From positions 2,971,001-3,035,000 of the forward strand of contig NZ_CP166840.1 of NCBI RefSeq assembly GCF_041346925.1: 64,000 nucleotides of DNA, read 5' to 3'. The DNA comes from Agaribacterium sp. ZY112. Its GTDB lineage: Bacteria; Pseudomonadota; Gammaproteobacteria; Pseudomonadales; Cellvibrionaceae. The translations under genes were made by a program, and so were the position numbers. Numbering within the stretch: position 1 is the stretch's first letter; every line of letters begins with the position of its first letter. This document shows positions 45,999-55,907 of this stretch, in pieces. The notes beneath the pieces were generated by a model that was not told the origin of the DNA, ran no database searches, and worked only from the letters and a program-made list of their open reading frames with translations.

Positions 45999-48900
45999 GT
46001 TAACTCTGCCAAAGGCTCAAGCTATAGAAGAACGTCTGCCTGAAGACAGTAAAGCGCGTGAACTGGCTGTTGATGTGCGCCGTTCTTTTGTCGTATCTGC
46101 ACCTGCAGGCTCAGGTAAAACCGGTTTGTTAACTTTAAGGGTATTGAAGTTGCTCGCTTGCGTGCAACAGCCTGAAGAAATTCTTGCTATTACTTTTACT
46201 CGCAAAGCCGCACGCGAAATGCACGAGCGTATTACCAGCGTATTGCAGCAAAGTCGCAAGCTTGCGCCTAATTCAGAGGCCTTTGCTGAGCTCGACCCCT
46301 ACAGTAAAACACTGGTTTCGGCTGGGCATGCTGCGCTTGCGCGCTCGCAAGCGTTGTCGTGGGATCTACTCGATAACTCGCAGCGCTTAAATATTTCCAC
46401 CATCGATGGCTTTTGTAAATCCTTGTGTAATGCGCTGCCGTTCTTTTCTGGCTTGGGTGCTGGTGCTGGCATTGTAGATACACCAGCGCTTGTTTATATG
46501 CAGGCGGTTGAGTCATGGTTGGAGGCTGAGCTCAAAAATGAAGAGCATAAAAACTTGAGTCTTTTGCTCTCGCATTTTGGTGGCCGCGTTGATCGTATTG
46601 CACAGTTGTGTGCGCAGTTGCTGGCCATGCGAGAGCAATGGTTACCGCTTGTGATTGCAGCAAGGCAGGAGCAGGCTAATTTACGCCAGCGTTTCGAGTC
46701 AGTGATCCAGCTGTGGGTAGAGCGTGCTATAGCTCAAGCGGCCACGGCGCTTGCCTCTTATGAGGGCGATTTACTGAATTTGATTCGCTACGCTGTCAGC
46801 AATAAAGATGAGGCCAAAGACGCCTCTATGCTAGAAGCCTTGGCTGAGCATTTGGATGCCTTCCCTTTAGGTGAGCATTCAGTGCAGTGGTGGCAGGCCT
46901 TTGCACGTTTTTGCTTAAGTGGTGTGGGCACTGCAAATGTTGCATTTCGCAAACGTCTAGATAAAAACCTAGGTTTTCCTACGGGCCAAGGCAAGGAGGA
47001 AAAGCAGCTAGCCAAAGAAAAGAAAGAGGCTTTGAAGGCGATTTTTGCTGAATTGCTAGAGCTAGACGCTGTGCTTGACAAGCTTGCGCTTATTCCCAAG
47101 CTCCCACCTGCTCGTTATAGCGACGAGCAATGGCAATTACTTGATGCTTTGCTTCAGGTCTTGCCAGAGCTTGCGGCCGAGCTCAAATTACACTTTGTGG
47201 CGCAAGCAAAAACAGACTTTAGTGAAATCAGTATTGGAGCTGTGACTGCCCTGAATGCACAAATAGGCAGTATGGATTTACTGCAGCGGCTCGATTACAG
47301 CTTGCAGCATATATTGATTGATGAATTTCAAGATACCAGTCAGTTGCAGCTTGAGTTACTGATGGCGCTAACTCAAGAGTGGTCTCGCGATGATGGGCGC
47401 AGCCTCTTTCTTGTTGGGGATGGTATGCAAAGCTGTTATGCCTTTCGCAATGCCAATGTCGGCATTTTCTTGAATATGCGTGAGCACGGCTTAGAAAATA
47501 TAGATATTCAGGCGCTGGATTTGAATGTCAATTTTCGTTCGACGCCAGTAGTGGTTAACTGGGTGAATGATGTCTTTTCTTATTGTTTTCCTGATAAAAA
47601 CGACACCGAGTTGGGTGCGGTTGCTTATATCCCAAGTCAGGCGTTTAAGTTAGAGGACACCAATGCGGCAGTGACTTGTGTGGCTCATGTTGATGCTGAG
47701 GGTTCGGCGGAGCAAGAGGCCGACTACATTGTTGGGCAAATTCAAAAACTGCGCTTAGAGGCTCCCGATGACAGCATCGCTGTACTTGCCAAAAGTCGCT
47801 CTCACTTAGAGGTGCTTATTGCTGCTTTGCGCAATGAAGCTGTGCCCTATCAGGCTCATGAGATCGATGCACTGGCAAGTAAGCGCCATGTGCAAGATGT
47901 ACTTATTATAGCTCGTTTGTTGGTCAATCCTGCGGATGAGCTCGCTTGGCTTGCCTTGCTGCGCTCACCTTGGTGTGCTTTGGGGCATGAGGCCTTAAGC
48001 TGTGTTTTCTCTGCTCGTCCTAATGAGTGCTTACCGAGTAGCTTGCTGCGTAAGCGTATGGTTTTACTCGCTGAGAGGGATGCGGACGCAGTGCAACGCC
48101 TAAGTGCTGTGCTTGATGTTCTTGAGCCACTTACGCAGACAAACCACCTTAGAAGTCTATCTGAAAATGTTGAGCGAGCTTGGTTGCAGCTCGGTGGTGC
48201 AAGCTTGTTGCTTGATGAAGCACAGAGCCAAGATGTTGATACCTTGTTGACCCTAATTGCCGCACATGAAGACGCTTCTACGATTCGTGACTGGCCCGCT
48301 TTTTCTGATGCGCTAACTCGGCTGTATGCGGCTGTGCCTCAGTCTGAGCATAACCCCGTGCAGTTAATGACCATGCATAAAAGTAAGGGCTTGGAGTTTG
48401 ATGCAGTGTTTTTACCTAATCTGCAAAAACGCGGTCGAGGTGAGGATAGTGAGGCTCTGTATTGGATGGAGCGTTTGAACGATCGTCGTCAAACTGATTT
48501 TGTCTTGAGCCCTATTGCAACTTACGATGCCGATGACAAAGTCGCTCTAACTGAGTTTATTAAGTCTCAACGTAAGCAGCAAAAACGCTATGAAGATCAG
48601 CGTGTTTTTTACGTTGCTTGTACCCGAGCAAAGAAGCGCTTGTATCTAAGCGCGCAATTAAAGCAAGCTGAGGATGGTCAGTGGCTGCCTCCTAGTTCGA
48701 GTAGCTTGTTGCACGCTGGCTGGCAAACCTTGCAGCACGAATTTCGTCCAGCGCCAGAGCACATAAAGGCTGCGGCACTTAAGGAAGAGCAAGTCTCTAC
48801 CCTGAGCTCCCGCTTTATCTATGCACTGGCGCCCTCCTGGAAGCAGGAATTCGAGCAACGCTTTAAGGAAGCTAAAGCCGAGAGCCCTGAGCCGGGTTTT

Positions 48901-49506
48901 GATAATAGTCAGCTTGATATACATGAGCTCTGGCGTGAGCATCGCTCTGAAGAGTCACGGGCGGGAACGGTCTTGCATCAGGTGCTGGCTCAGCTGTGCT
49001 TAAGGCCCGATAGCGCTTGGCATGATTTTGCTACTCGGCCAGAGTCTTGGTTGCACCTATTTCGCCAGCAAGGTATTCATGCATCTAAGGCTGCGCCTTG
49101 GATAAATCAATTTACTCGCTGTGTGCTTAAGCTGCAAAGTGAGCCGCAGGCACGGTGGTTATTAAGCCCTGATTATGTCTTGTCGAAGTGCGAGTGGCCT
49201 TTGACTTACCTAGATGCAAGGCAGAGGCGAAAAAATGTGGTGCTCGATCGCTGTTTTATCGATGAACAGAATTGCCTTTGGATTGTGGATTACAAAAGTA
49301 GTAGCCCCAAAAAAGGGCAAAATATTGATAGTTTTTTGACTCAAGAGATGGATGCGTACCAAGCTCAGTTGCTGGCTTATTCTGAAGCGGTTGGTCAGTG
49401 GCTAAGTAGTCAAGAAAAATACAAACCCCAAAAGATAGCATGTGCTTTATATTTTCCGCTTGAAAATGTGTTTTTTGAGCTAAAACAGCCCTGCTTGGGC
49501 TTTTAA
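45991..49506 (+). CDS. AddA-like UvrD-family helicase/nuclease
   Basis: The 1171-residue protein starts at 45991 inside the stop of the upstream gene, so they are translationally coupled. Helicase motifs: SAPAGSGKTGLLTLRVLKLL (Walker A, about 33-52), AITFTRKAAREMHERI (motif Ia), ILIDEFQDTSQLQLELL (motif II), LNVNFRSTPVVVNWV (motif IV region), LMTMHKSKGLEFDAVFLP (motif V) and RVFYVACTRAKKRLYLS (motif VI). The C-terminal nuclease domain has FIDEQNCLWIVDYKSSS with the PD-(D/E)XK core. It is expected to unwind and resect DNA ends with the AddB-like partner. No Chi-scanning evidence can be judged. Confidence 0.88.
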   Translation: MSELTLPKAQAIEERLPEDSKARELAVDVRRSFVVSAPAGSGKTGLLTLRVLKLLACVQQPEEILAITFTRKAAREMHERITSVLQQSRKLAPNSEAFAELDPYSKTLVSAGHAALARSQALSWDLLDNSQRLNISTIDGFCKSLCNALPFFSGLGAGAGIVDTPALVYMQAVESWLEAELKNEEHKNLSLLLSHFGGRVDRIAQLCAQLLAMREQWLPLVIAARQEQANLRQRFESVIQLWVERAIAQAATALASYEGDLLNLIRYAVSNKDEAKDASMLEALAEHLDAFPLGEHSVQWWQAFARFCLSGVGTANVAFRKRLDKNLGFPTGQGKEEKQLAKEKKEALKAIFAELLELDAVLDKLALIPKLPPARYSDEQWQLLDALLQVLPELAAELKLHFVAQAKTDFSEISIGAVTALNAQIGSMDLLQRLDYSLQHILIDEFQDTSQLQLELLMALTQEWSRDDGRSLFLVGDGMQSCYAFRNANVGIFLNMREHGLENIDIQALDLNVNFRSTPVVVNWVNDVFSYCFPDKNDTELGAVAYIPSQAFKLEDTNAAVTCVAHVDAEGSAEQEADYIVGQIQKLRLEAPDDSIAVLAKSRSHLEVLIAALRNEAVPYQAHEIDALASKRHVQDVLIIARLLVNPADELAWLALLRSPWCALGHEALSCVFSARPNECLPSSLLRKRMVLLAERDADAVQRLSAVLDVLEPLTQTNHLRSLSENVERAWLQLGGASLLLDEAQSQDVDTLLTLIAAHEDASTIRDWPAFSDALTRLYAAVPQSEHNPVQLMTMHKSKGLEFDAVFLPNLQKRGRGEDSEALYWMERLNDRRQTDFVLSPIATYDADDKVALTEFIKSQRKQQKRYEDQRVFYVACTRAKKRLYLSAQLKQAEDGQWLPPSSSSLLHAGWQTLQHEFRPAPEHIKAAALKEEQVSTLSSRFIYALAPSWKQEFEQRFKEAKAESPEPGFDNSQLDIHELWREHRSEESRAGTVLHQVLAQLCLRPDSAWHDFATRPESWLHLFRQQGIHASKAAPWINQFTRCVLKLQSEPQARWLLSPDYVLSKCEWPLTYLDARQRRKNVVLDRCFIDEQNCLWIVDYKSSSPKKGQNIDSFLTQEMDAYQAQLLAYSEAVGQWLSSQEKYKPQKIACALYFPLENVFFELKQPCLGF

Positions 49507-49532
49507 GCTTTGATATGGATTAAAGCTTTTTA
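49505..49532 (+). terminator. Probable terminator of the nuclease operon
   Basis: AAGCTTT and AAAGCTT form a seven-base stem followed by four Ts, overlapping the helicase gene stop. Confidence 0.55.
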
Positions 49533-49621
49533 ACTAAGGCTTCCCAGTTGTTCTGATTTCAGTACAATGGCCGCCCTTATTTAATTTATTTGAATGCTGC
49601 AATACAGCTTTGGTGTCTACG

Positions 49622-50686
49622 ATGTCTAATGTTCAAGATCTGAACATCATTTCTACCGAAACCCTGATTACGCCTGAAGCGCTTCAAGCGGAGCTACCGC
49701 TCAGTGATAAGGCCGCTAAGGTCGTTACTGAAGGTCGCGAGACTATTCGCGCAATTTTGGATCGTAAAGATCCTCGCATGATGGTTGTGATCGGCCCCTG
49801 CTCTATCCATGATCCTGAGGCAGCGCTTGATTATGCGCGTCGTCTTAAAGAGCTTGCTGACAAGGTGAAAGACAGCCTGTATATCGTTATGCGTGTGTAT
49901 TTTGAGAAGCCGCGCACAACGGTGGGTTGGAAAGGACTGATCAATGACCCGTACCTAGATGACTCATTCAAAATTCAAGATGGTTTGCATGTTGGTCGTA
50001 AACTCATGTTGGATATTGCTGAAATTGGTTTGCCTATCGCAACGGAAGCCTTAGACCCTATTTCACCTCAGTACCTTCAGGATTTAGTTAGTTGGTCGGC
50101 TATTGGTGCACGCACCACTGAAAGCCAGACTCACCGAGAAATGGCTTCTGGTTTAAGTTCACCGATTGGTTTTAAGAACGGCACTGACGGCAGCTTGACC
50201 GTAGCGATTAACGCTTTGCAAAGTGTTAGCAGTTCTCACCGCTTCTTGGGTATTAACCGCGAAGGTAAAGTGAGTATCGTGCACACTGCGGGTAATAAGT
50301 ACAGCCATGTTGTATTACGTGGCGGTGGCGGCAAGCCAAATTATGACGCAGTTAGTGTTGCTATGTCAGAGAAAGAGCTAGAGAAAGCCGGCGTGACGTG
50401 CAACATCATGGTTGATTGTAGCCATGCAAATTCAAACAAAAACCATGAGCTACAAAGCTTGGTATTCGACAATATTGCCAACCAGATTCTTGAAGGTAAC
50501 AAGAGTATTATTGGTGCAATGATCGAGAGTAATATCGGCCCAGGTAACCAGAAGATCAATAGTGATAAGAGTAAAATGACTTACGGCGTATCTGTTACGG
50601 ATGCGTGTATTGATTGGCCGACAACTGAGGCTAACTTAACGGACGTTGCAGCTAAGCTTAAAGATGTGTTGAAAAGTCGAATCTAA
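49622..50686 (+). CDS. 3-deoxy-7-phosphoheptulonate synthase, class I
   Basis: The ATG at 49622 is preferred; an in-frame TTG at 49610 adds four residues. The 354-residue TIM-barrel enzyme condenses PEP with erythrose 4-phosphate, the first step of aromatic amino-acid synthesis. Signatures: VVIGPCSIHDPEAALDYARR at about 58-77, YFEKPRTTVGWKGLINDP at about 99-116, GLPIATEALDPISPQYL, VLRGGGGKPNYDA and VDCSHANSNKNHELQ with the metal-binding Cys and His. It belongs to the AroF/G/H group; which amino acid inhibits it cannot be told here. A clear terminator follows. Confidence 0.95.
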   Translation: MSNVQDLNIISTETLITPEALQAELPLSDKAAKVVTEGRETIRAILDRKDPRMMVVIGPCSIHDPEAALDYARRLKELADKVKDSLYIVMRVYFEKPRTTVGWKGLINDPYLDDSFKIQDGLHVGRKLMLDIAEIGLPIATEALDPISPQYLQDLVSWSAIGARTTESQTHREMASGLSSPIGFKNGTDGSLTVAINALQSVSSSHRFLGINREGKVSIVHTAGNKYSHVVLRGGGGKPNYDAVSVAMSEKELEKAGVTCNIMVDCSHANSNKNHELQSLVFDNIANQILEGNKSIIGAMIESNIGPGNQKINSDKSKMTYGVSVTDACIDWPTTEANLTDVAAKLKDVLKSRI

Positions 50687-50716
50687 GTGTTTGATTTTAA
50701 AGCATTAAGCTTAAAC

Positions 50717-50743
50717 AAAAGGGCTCTTTAAGAGCCCTTTTTT
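50717..50743 (+). terminator. Terminator of the DAHP synthase gene
   Basis: AAAAGGGCTCT pairs with AGAGCCCTTTT around TTA. The stem is long and the right arm runs into Ts, a typical intrinsic terminator, also reading as the end of nfuA from the other side. Confidence 0.9.
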
Positions 50744-50824
50744 GTGCCTGCGACTGACTGTTTAATAGTGAGTCGCTTATCAGTACTTATTTGTCAGTAC
50801 TTAGCTTATTGGTATTAGCTGCGA

Positions 50825-51409
50825 CTAATAATAAGCATGGCTTTTATCTGTGTGGTCTGTTTCGTCTCGCACACCCGTAAGTTCGGGCACTTGCTCAATC
50901 AGGGTTTTCTCAACACCCTGTTTTAGAGTCATGTCGACAGCGGAGCAGCCTTGGCAGCCGCCGCCAAATTTTAGAATGGCGATTTTATCTTCGGTTACAC
51001 CTATAAGGCTGACATCACCACCATGTGCGGCAAGCCCAGGGTTGACATCGTTAAAGAGCACGTAGTTGATACGCTCCTCTAGAGTGCTGTCTTCACTTAG
51101 TTTTGGCATTTTTGAGTTGGGCGCACGAATGGTAAGTTGCCCCCCCATTTTATCGGGGCTGTAGTCAACTTTGGCCTCATCTAAAAAAGGCACGCTTGGC
51201 CCATCAAAATAAGCGTCAAAGCCATTTAGCTCGATTTTAACGTCATCTTCCTGCTCTTCACCTGGCTTACAGTAAGCAATGCAGGTTTCAGCTTTTGCAG
51301 TACCTGGGTTGGCAACAAACATGCGAATGCCAGTACCTTCATTGCCCTGCTTGTCGAGTAGGCCCTTGAGATATTCTTGGGCGGAATCTGTGATGTCAAC
51401 GTTGACCAT
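50825..51409 (-). CDS. nfuA: Fe-S biogenesis protein NfuA
   Basis: An N-terminal degenerate A-type domain (about 1-100, [20 protein letters not shown]) is fused to an Nfu domain (about 110-190) with [16 protein letters not shown], the CxxC that holds a [4Fe-4S] cluster. NfuA carries clusters to targets such as aconitase and is needed under iron limitation and oxidative stress. Its length (194) fits the family. It is convergent with the DAHP synthase gene. Confidence 0.95.
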   Translation of the reverse strand: MVNVDITDSAQEYLKGLLDKQGNEGTGIRMFVANPGTAKAETCIAYCKPGEEQEDDVKIELNGFDAYFDGPSVPFLDEAKVDYSPDKMGGQLTIRAPNSKMPKLSEDSTLEERINYVLFNDVNPGLAAHGGDVSLIGVTEDKIAILKFGGGCQGCSAVDMTLKQGVEKTLIEQVPELTGVRDETDHTDKSHAYY

Positions 51410-51567
51410 GTGTTGCCTTAGTTAATACCTTAGTAAAACAGTCGGGTATTCTAGTGCAAAATATGCAGACTGACTAGCGGCATGCCTATTTCTCATTATT
51501 ACTGCTACTTACAGCTAGCACTAAGGTTCTATGGATTCATGCTTTATCAATGATGACGTTCAAAAGC

Positions 51568-51593
51568 GCTATATCAAAATGTTTTGATATAGC
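51568..51593. promoter_or_regulatory. Perfect 12-bp inverted repeat upstream of metH
   Basis: GCTATATCAAAA and TTTTGATATAGC flank TG. It lies about 115-140 bases before metH and about 160 bases from nfuA in the divergent gap. It could be an operator. It does not fit the MetR dyad (TGAA-N5-TTCA) and no cobalamin riboswitch core is visible in the leader. Confidence 0.55.
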
Positions 51594-51706
51594 TTTGTGT
51601 GGCGCTATACTTTGCAAGTTGAAATATCTCCGTACAATGCGCACAGATGAAAGGCACGCCTAACTTTGTGCTTTAGCAATAATGAATACGCTACTTTGAG
51701 TACTAC

Positions 51707-54700
51707 ATGAATCAAGAACGCCAGCAACGCCTCGAGCTCCTTCAAGAACAACTTAAAAAGCGCATCTTATTGCTTGATGGCGGCATGGGTACGCTTATTC
51801 AAAGCTACAAGCTTGAAGAACAAGATTATCGTGGTGAGACCTTTAAGTCTCATCATGTTGACCTGAAAGGCAATAACGATCTTTTGGCTATTACCCGACC
51901 AGACGTGCTCGGGGAGATTCATCGAGCTTATTTGGAGGCCGGCGCCGACATTCTTGAAACGAATACCTTTAATGGTACTGAGCTTTCCCAGAGTGATTAT
52001 GAGTTAGAGCCTTATGTTGATGAAATCAATCTGAAGTCGACTCAATTAGCTCGTCAGATTGCCGATGAGTTCAGCACGCCAGAGCGTCCGCGTTTTGTGG
52101 CAGGTGTATTAGGCCCTACTAGTCGAACAGCATCGATCTCACCTGATGTTAATGACCCTGGTGCTCGCAATGTCGATTTTGACACTCTAGTGGTAAATTA
52201 TGTTCAAGCTACCAAGGCCTTAGTTGAGGGTGGCGCGGACCTGATTTTAATCGAGACCGTATTTGATACTCTTAATGCCAAGGCTGCGGTGTTTGCAGTT
52301 TATAAGGTTTTTGATGAGTTGGGTTTTGAGCTGCCAATCATGATTAGCGGCACCATTACCGATGCCTCTGGGCGTACCCTAAGTGGTCAAACTACCGAAG
52401 CGTTTTACAATAGTTTGGCTCATGCCAAGCCCCTTTCTATTGGCTTGAATTGCGCTTTGGGGGCGCACGAGCTCGCACCTTATGTGCGTGAACTAAGCCG
52501 TGTATCAGAAACGTATGTCAGCGCACACCCAAATGCGGGGCTGCCCAATGAATTTGGTGAATACGACCAAAGCGCCGAAGAAATGGCCAGTATTGTTGAG
52601 GAGTTTGCCAAAGAAGGCCTACTCAACATTGTTGGTGGTTGTTGTGGTACAACACCTGCCCATATTAAAGCATTGGCTGAATGCGTTGAAAAATATGCCC
52701 CTCGCGCCCTGCCCGAGATCAAACCGGCTTGTCGTTTATCGGGTTTAGAGCCTTTAAATATTGATGCTGACTCCTTGTTTGTGAATGTCGGTGAGCGCTG
52801 TAATGTCACAGGCTCCGCTCGTTTTAAGCGTTTGGTGCTTGAGGGCGATTACACCACTGCACTTGAAGTCGCTCTGGCGCAAGTAGAAGACGGCGCTCAG
52901 ATTATTGATATCAACATGGATGAAGGCATGCTCGATGCGCATGCGGCTATGGATCGCTTCTTAAAGTTGATTGCCTCGGAGCCTGATATTTCTAAGTTGC
53001 CCATCATGGTCGACTCATCCAAGTGGGATGTTATTGAAACCGGCCTTAAGTGCATTCAAGGTAAGCCCGTTGTGAACTCAATCAGCCTTAAGGAAGGTAA
53101 AGAGGAGTTTATAGAAAAGGCAACCCTGTGCTTGCGCTATGGTGCGGCTGTGATTGTGATGGCCTTTGACGAAGACGGTCAGGCAGATACGGCCGCTCGC
53201 AAAATGGAAATCTGTGAGCGCAGTTATCGTGTGCTTGTTGATGAAGTTGGTTTTAACCCAGCTGATATCATTTTTGATCCGAATATCTTTGCTGTTGCCA
53301 CCGGTATTGAAGAGCACAATAACTATGCGGTTGATTTTATTGAGGCAACCGACTGGATTCGTAAGAACTTGCCTCATGCTGGCGTAAGTGGTGGGGTCTC
53401 TAACGTAAGTTTTAGTTTCCGTGGGAACAATCCCGTACGTGAAGCCATTCACTCGGTTTTTCTTTATTACGCCATTAAATCGGGCATGAATATGGGTATC
53501 GTCAATGCTGGCCAATTGGCCATCTACGACGAGTTACCGGCGGAGCTTCGGGAAAAGGTTGAAGACGTCATACTCAATCGCAACGCAGATGCTACCGAAG
53601 CCCTTTTGGATATTGCTGAGCAGTATCGCGGTGATGGCAGCGCCTCAACATCAAAAAAAGAAGATCTTGCTTGGCGAGATGAGCCCGTTAGCAAGCGTTT
53701 GGCTCATGCCTTGGTAAAAGGTATTTCCACCTATATTGAAGATGACACTGAAGAGGCTCGCCAGCAAAGCAGTCGACCAATTGAAGTGATCGAAGGGCCA
53801 CTTATGGACGGCATGAATGTTGTCGGTGAGCTCTTTGGTGACGGTAAGATGTTTTTACCACAAGTGGTTAAATCTGCACGTGTAATGAAGCAGGCTGTGA
53901 ATTACTTGCAGCCTTATATTGAGGCAGAAAAAGACGAAGCCAGTCAAAGTAATGGCAAGATATTGATGGCAACCGTTAAGGGTGATGTACACGACATTGG
54001 CAAGAATATTGTTGGTGTTGTACTCGGTTGTAACAACTTTGAGGTTGTTGATCTTGGTGTGATGGTGCCGCCGGAGAAAATCCTTGAAGTGGCTAAAGCT
54101 GAGAATGTCGACATTATTGGTTTGAGTGGCCTTATTACGCCATCACTCGATGAAATGGTGCACTTAGGTCGCGAAATGGAAAAGCAGGGTTTTGATATTC
54201 CACTTCTAATCGGTGGTGCGACGACCTCAAAAGCCCATACCGCTGTAAAAATCGAGCCTCAATATAAGCGCGGTGCAACAGTGTATGTGGCCGACGCCTC
54301 ACGAGCTGTTGGGGTGGCAACCACTCTACTTTCTGACGATCAAGAGCCAGCGTTTCGTCAAAAGCTTCGTGATGAGTATGAAAAGGTGCGCGTTCGCCGT
54401 GCAGGTCGTAACACCAAGCGTGCAACAATGAGTTATGAAGAGGCTTGTAAGCGTAAACCTCAGTTAGATTGGGCGAATTATATTCCCCCCAAGCCTAGCT
54501 TTACGGGCACTCGTACCTTGAGCGATTACCCTTTAGAAAAGCTGGTCGATACCATCGATTGGACGCCGTTTTTCATTAGTTGGGATCTGGCCGGTAAATA
54601 CCCAGCCATTCTTAGCGATGAAATAGTTGGTGAAGCCGCTACTTCTCTGTTTAATGATGCTCAAGCTCTGCTTAAAGACATCGTCGACAATAAACGCCTT

Positions 54701-55408
54701 AAAGCGTCTGCTGTCTTCGGTTTTTGGCCCGCCAATAGTCGTAACCATGATGATATTATTGTTAAAGATGAGCATGGTAAACAGTTGGCCTTGCTTAATC
54801 ATGTGCGCCAGCAAATGGATAAGAATGCCAGTGATCCTGCTTTGCGAAGTCTGGCTGATTTTGTTGCTCCAGAAGAAAGCGGTCTTGAGGACTTCGTGGG
54901 TGGCTTTGCGGTAACGGCAGGTATTGGCGCCGAAGAGTTGGCACTTGAGTATGAGGCTAAAGGCGATGATTACAATGCGATTATGGTTAAAGCGCTAGCG
55001 GATCGCTTGGCTGAAAGTTTTGCAGAGCACCTACATCAGCGTGTGCGTACAGGGTTTTGGGCTTATGTGGAAAGCGAAGAGCTGGATAACGAGGCTTTAA
55101 TTAAGGAGCGCTATCAAGGTATTCGCCCTGCTCCTGGCTACCCCGCTTGCCCAGATCACAGTGAAAAAGCCAAATTATTTGAATTATTGGATGCCACCAA
55201 AGAAACCGGTATTAGTCTGACCGAGCATTTTGCCATGTTCCCCGCTGCAGCTGTCTCGGGCTGGTACTTTGCTCACCCTGAATCCAAATACTTTAATGTT
55301 GGTAAAGTTGCAAAGGATCAGATTGAGTCACTTGCCAAAAGAAAAGACGAAGGCTTAAGTGTGGTTGAGCGCTGGTTGGCTCCAAACCTAGATTACGACC
55401 CAGAGTAG
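51707..55408 (+). CDS. metH: Cobalamin-dependent methionine synthase
   Basis: The 1233-residue enzyme transfers the methyl group of methyltetrahydrofolate to homocysteine. Four modules are visible in order: the homocysteine-binding barrel (about 15-330, [12 protein letters not shown], zinc-site [12 protein letters not shown]); the pterin barrel (about 355-615, [24 protein letters not shown]); the cobalamin cap and B12 domain (about 660-900, [13 protein letters not shown] with the His that ligates cobalt, and [14 protein letters not shown]); and the reactivation domain (about 910-1230, [14 protein letters not shown]). E. coli MetH is 1227 residues, so it is full length. Confidence 0.97.
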   Translation: MNQERQQRLELLQEQLKKRILLLDGGMGTLIQSYKLEEQDYRGETFKSHHVDLKGNNDLLAITRPDVLGEIHRAYLEAGADILETNTFNGTELSQSDYELEPYVDEINLKSTQLARQIADEFSTPERPRFVAGVLGPTSRTASISPDVNDPGARNVDFDTLVVNYVQATKALVEGGADLILIETVFDTLNAKAAVFAVYKVFDELGFELPIMISGTITDASGRTLSGQTTEAFYNSLAHAKPLSIGLNCALGAHELAPYVRELSRVSETYVSAHPNAGLPNEFGEYDQSAEEMASIVEEFAKEGLLNIVGGCCGTTPAHIKALAECVEKYAPRALPEIKPACRLSGLEPLNIDADSLFVNVGERCNVTGSARFKRLVLEGDYTTALEVALAQVEDGAQIIDINMDEGMLDAHAAMDRFLKLIASEPDISKLPIMVDSSKWDVIETGLKCIQGKPVVNSISLKEGKEEFIEKATLCLRYGAAVIVMAFDEDGQADTAARKMEICERSYRVLVDEVGFNPADIIFDPNIFAVATGIEEHNNYAVDFIEATDWIRKNLPHAGVSGGVSNVSFSFRGNNPVREAIHSVFLYYAIKSGMNMGIVNAGQLAIYDELPAELREKVEDVILNRNADATEALLDIAEQYRGDGSASTSKKEDLAWRDEPVSKRLAHALVKGISTYIEDDTEEARQQSSRPIEVIEGPLMDGMNVVGELFGDGKMFLPQVVKSARVMKQAVNYLQPYIEAEKDEASQSNGKILMATVKGDVHDIGKNIVGVVLGCNNFEVVDLGVMVPPEKILEVAKAENVDIIGLSGLITPSLDEMVHLGREMEKQGFDIPLLIGGATTSKAHTAVKIEPQYKRGATVYVADASRAVGVATTLLSDDQEPAFRQKLRDEYEKVRVRRAGRNTKRATMSYEEACKRKPQLDWANYIPPKPSFTGTRTLSDYPLEKLVDTIDWTPFFISWDLAGKYPAILSDEIVGEAATSLFNDAQALLKDIVDNKRLKASAVFGFWPANSRNHDDIIVKDEHGKQLALLNHVRQQMDKNASDPALRSLADFVAPEESGLEDFVGGFAVTAGIGAEELALEYEAKGDDYNAIMVKALADRLAESFAEHLHQRVRTGFWAYVESEELDNEALIKERYQGIRPAPGYPACPDHSEKAKLFELLDATKETGISLTEHFAMFPAAAVSGWYFAHPESKYFNVGKVAKDQIESLAKRKDEGLSVVERWLAPNLDYDPE

Positions 55409-55413
55409 CCTTG

Positions 55414-55477
55414 CTTGTAACTCAAAAGTTGAGTTACAAGTATCTAACGCAGCACACGACAGGTAGAGCCTGTCGTG
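55414..55477 (+). terminator. Two stem-loops after metH
   Basis: First a 12-bp perfect stem (CTTGTAACTCAA with TTGAGTTACAAG, loop AAG, 55414-55440), then a nine-bp stem (CACGACAGG with CCTGTCGTG, 55455-55477). No T-tract follows either, so the pair is more likely an mRNA end structure than a simple intrinsic terminator. Confidence 0.55.
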
Positions 55478-55523
55478 CTTGTTCGGCGCTTAGTAAAGCT
55501 GGCTTTTATGTTTGGCGGGCAGT

Positions 55524-55655
55524 TTATTGCCCTGCTATCCAAAAAATACAAGCGCTTACAAAGATAAGTATTAAGGCCACCGCAGCTAGCGTATTTGCCA
55601 TACCTTCGTTGTTGTCATTGATTTGTTGATTGTGCAGTTCGATATTATCGTCCAT
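55524..55655 (-). CDS. Small membrane protein, 43 residues
   Basis: An ATG at 55655 opens MDDNIELHNQQINDNNEGM, then one hydrophobic helix (TLAAVALILIFVSACIFWIA). GAGA lies about nine bases before it. A longer frame starting at 55748 gives no typical N terminus. I do not recognise a family, but a polar head with one C-terminal membrane helix is typical of small inner-membrane proteins. It stands alone between metH and the nitrite/sulfite reductase gene. Confidence 0.55.
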   Translation of the reverse strand: MDDNIELHNQQINDNNEGMANTLAAVALILIFVSACIFWIAGQ

Positions 55656-55907
55656 GGTCAATCTCATCATATTTATTATTTGATTTATTGTGTCTTTTAT
55701 ACTTCGCAGCTTATCTATTTGGCAAGTAACGCATATCGTATATTGCAAATATATCTATAAAGGCCCTAGCTTTATAATCTGACCTACTCATAGGGCGCTT
55801 TTTCTCGCCAAAAAAGCCAGAAAACGCTATGCTTCGCGCCCACGCAGAGCCCAAGGCTCAATGCGCTAAACCCGCTTAAATGGCAGTAGCCCAAGGTAAC
55901 CAGTACG

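Noticed and set aside
51594..51706. Cobalamin or SAM riboswitch before metH
   Set aside because: None of the conserved core sequences of these riboswitches was seen in the leader.
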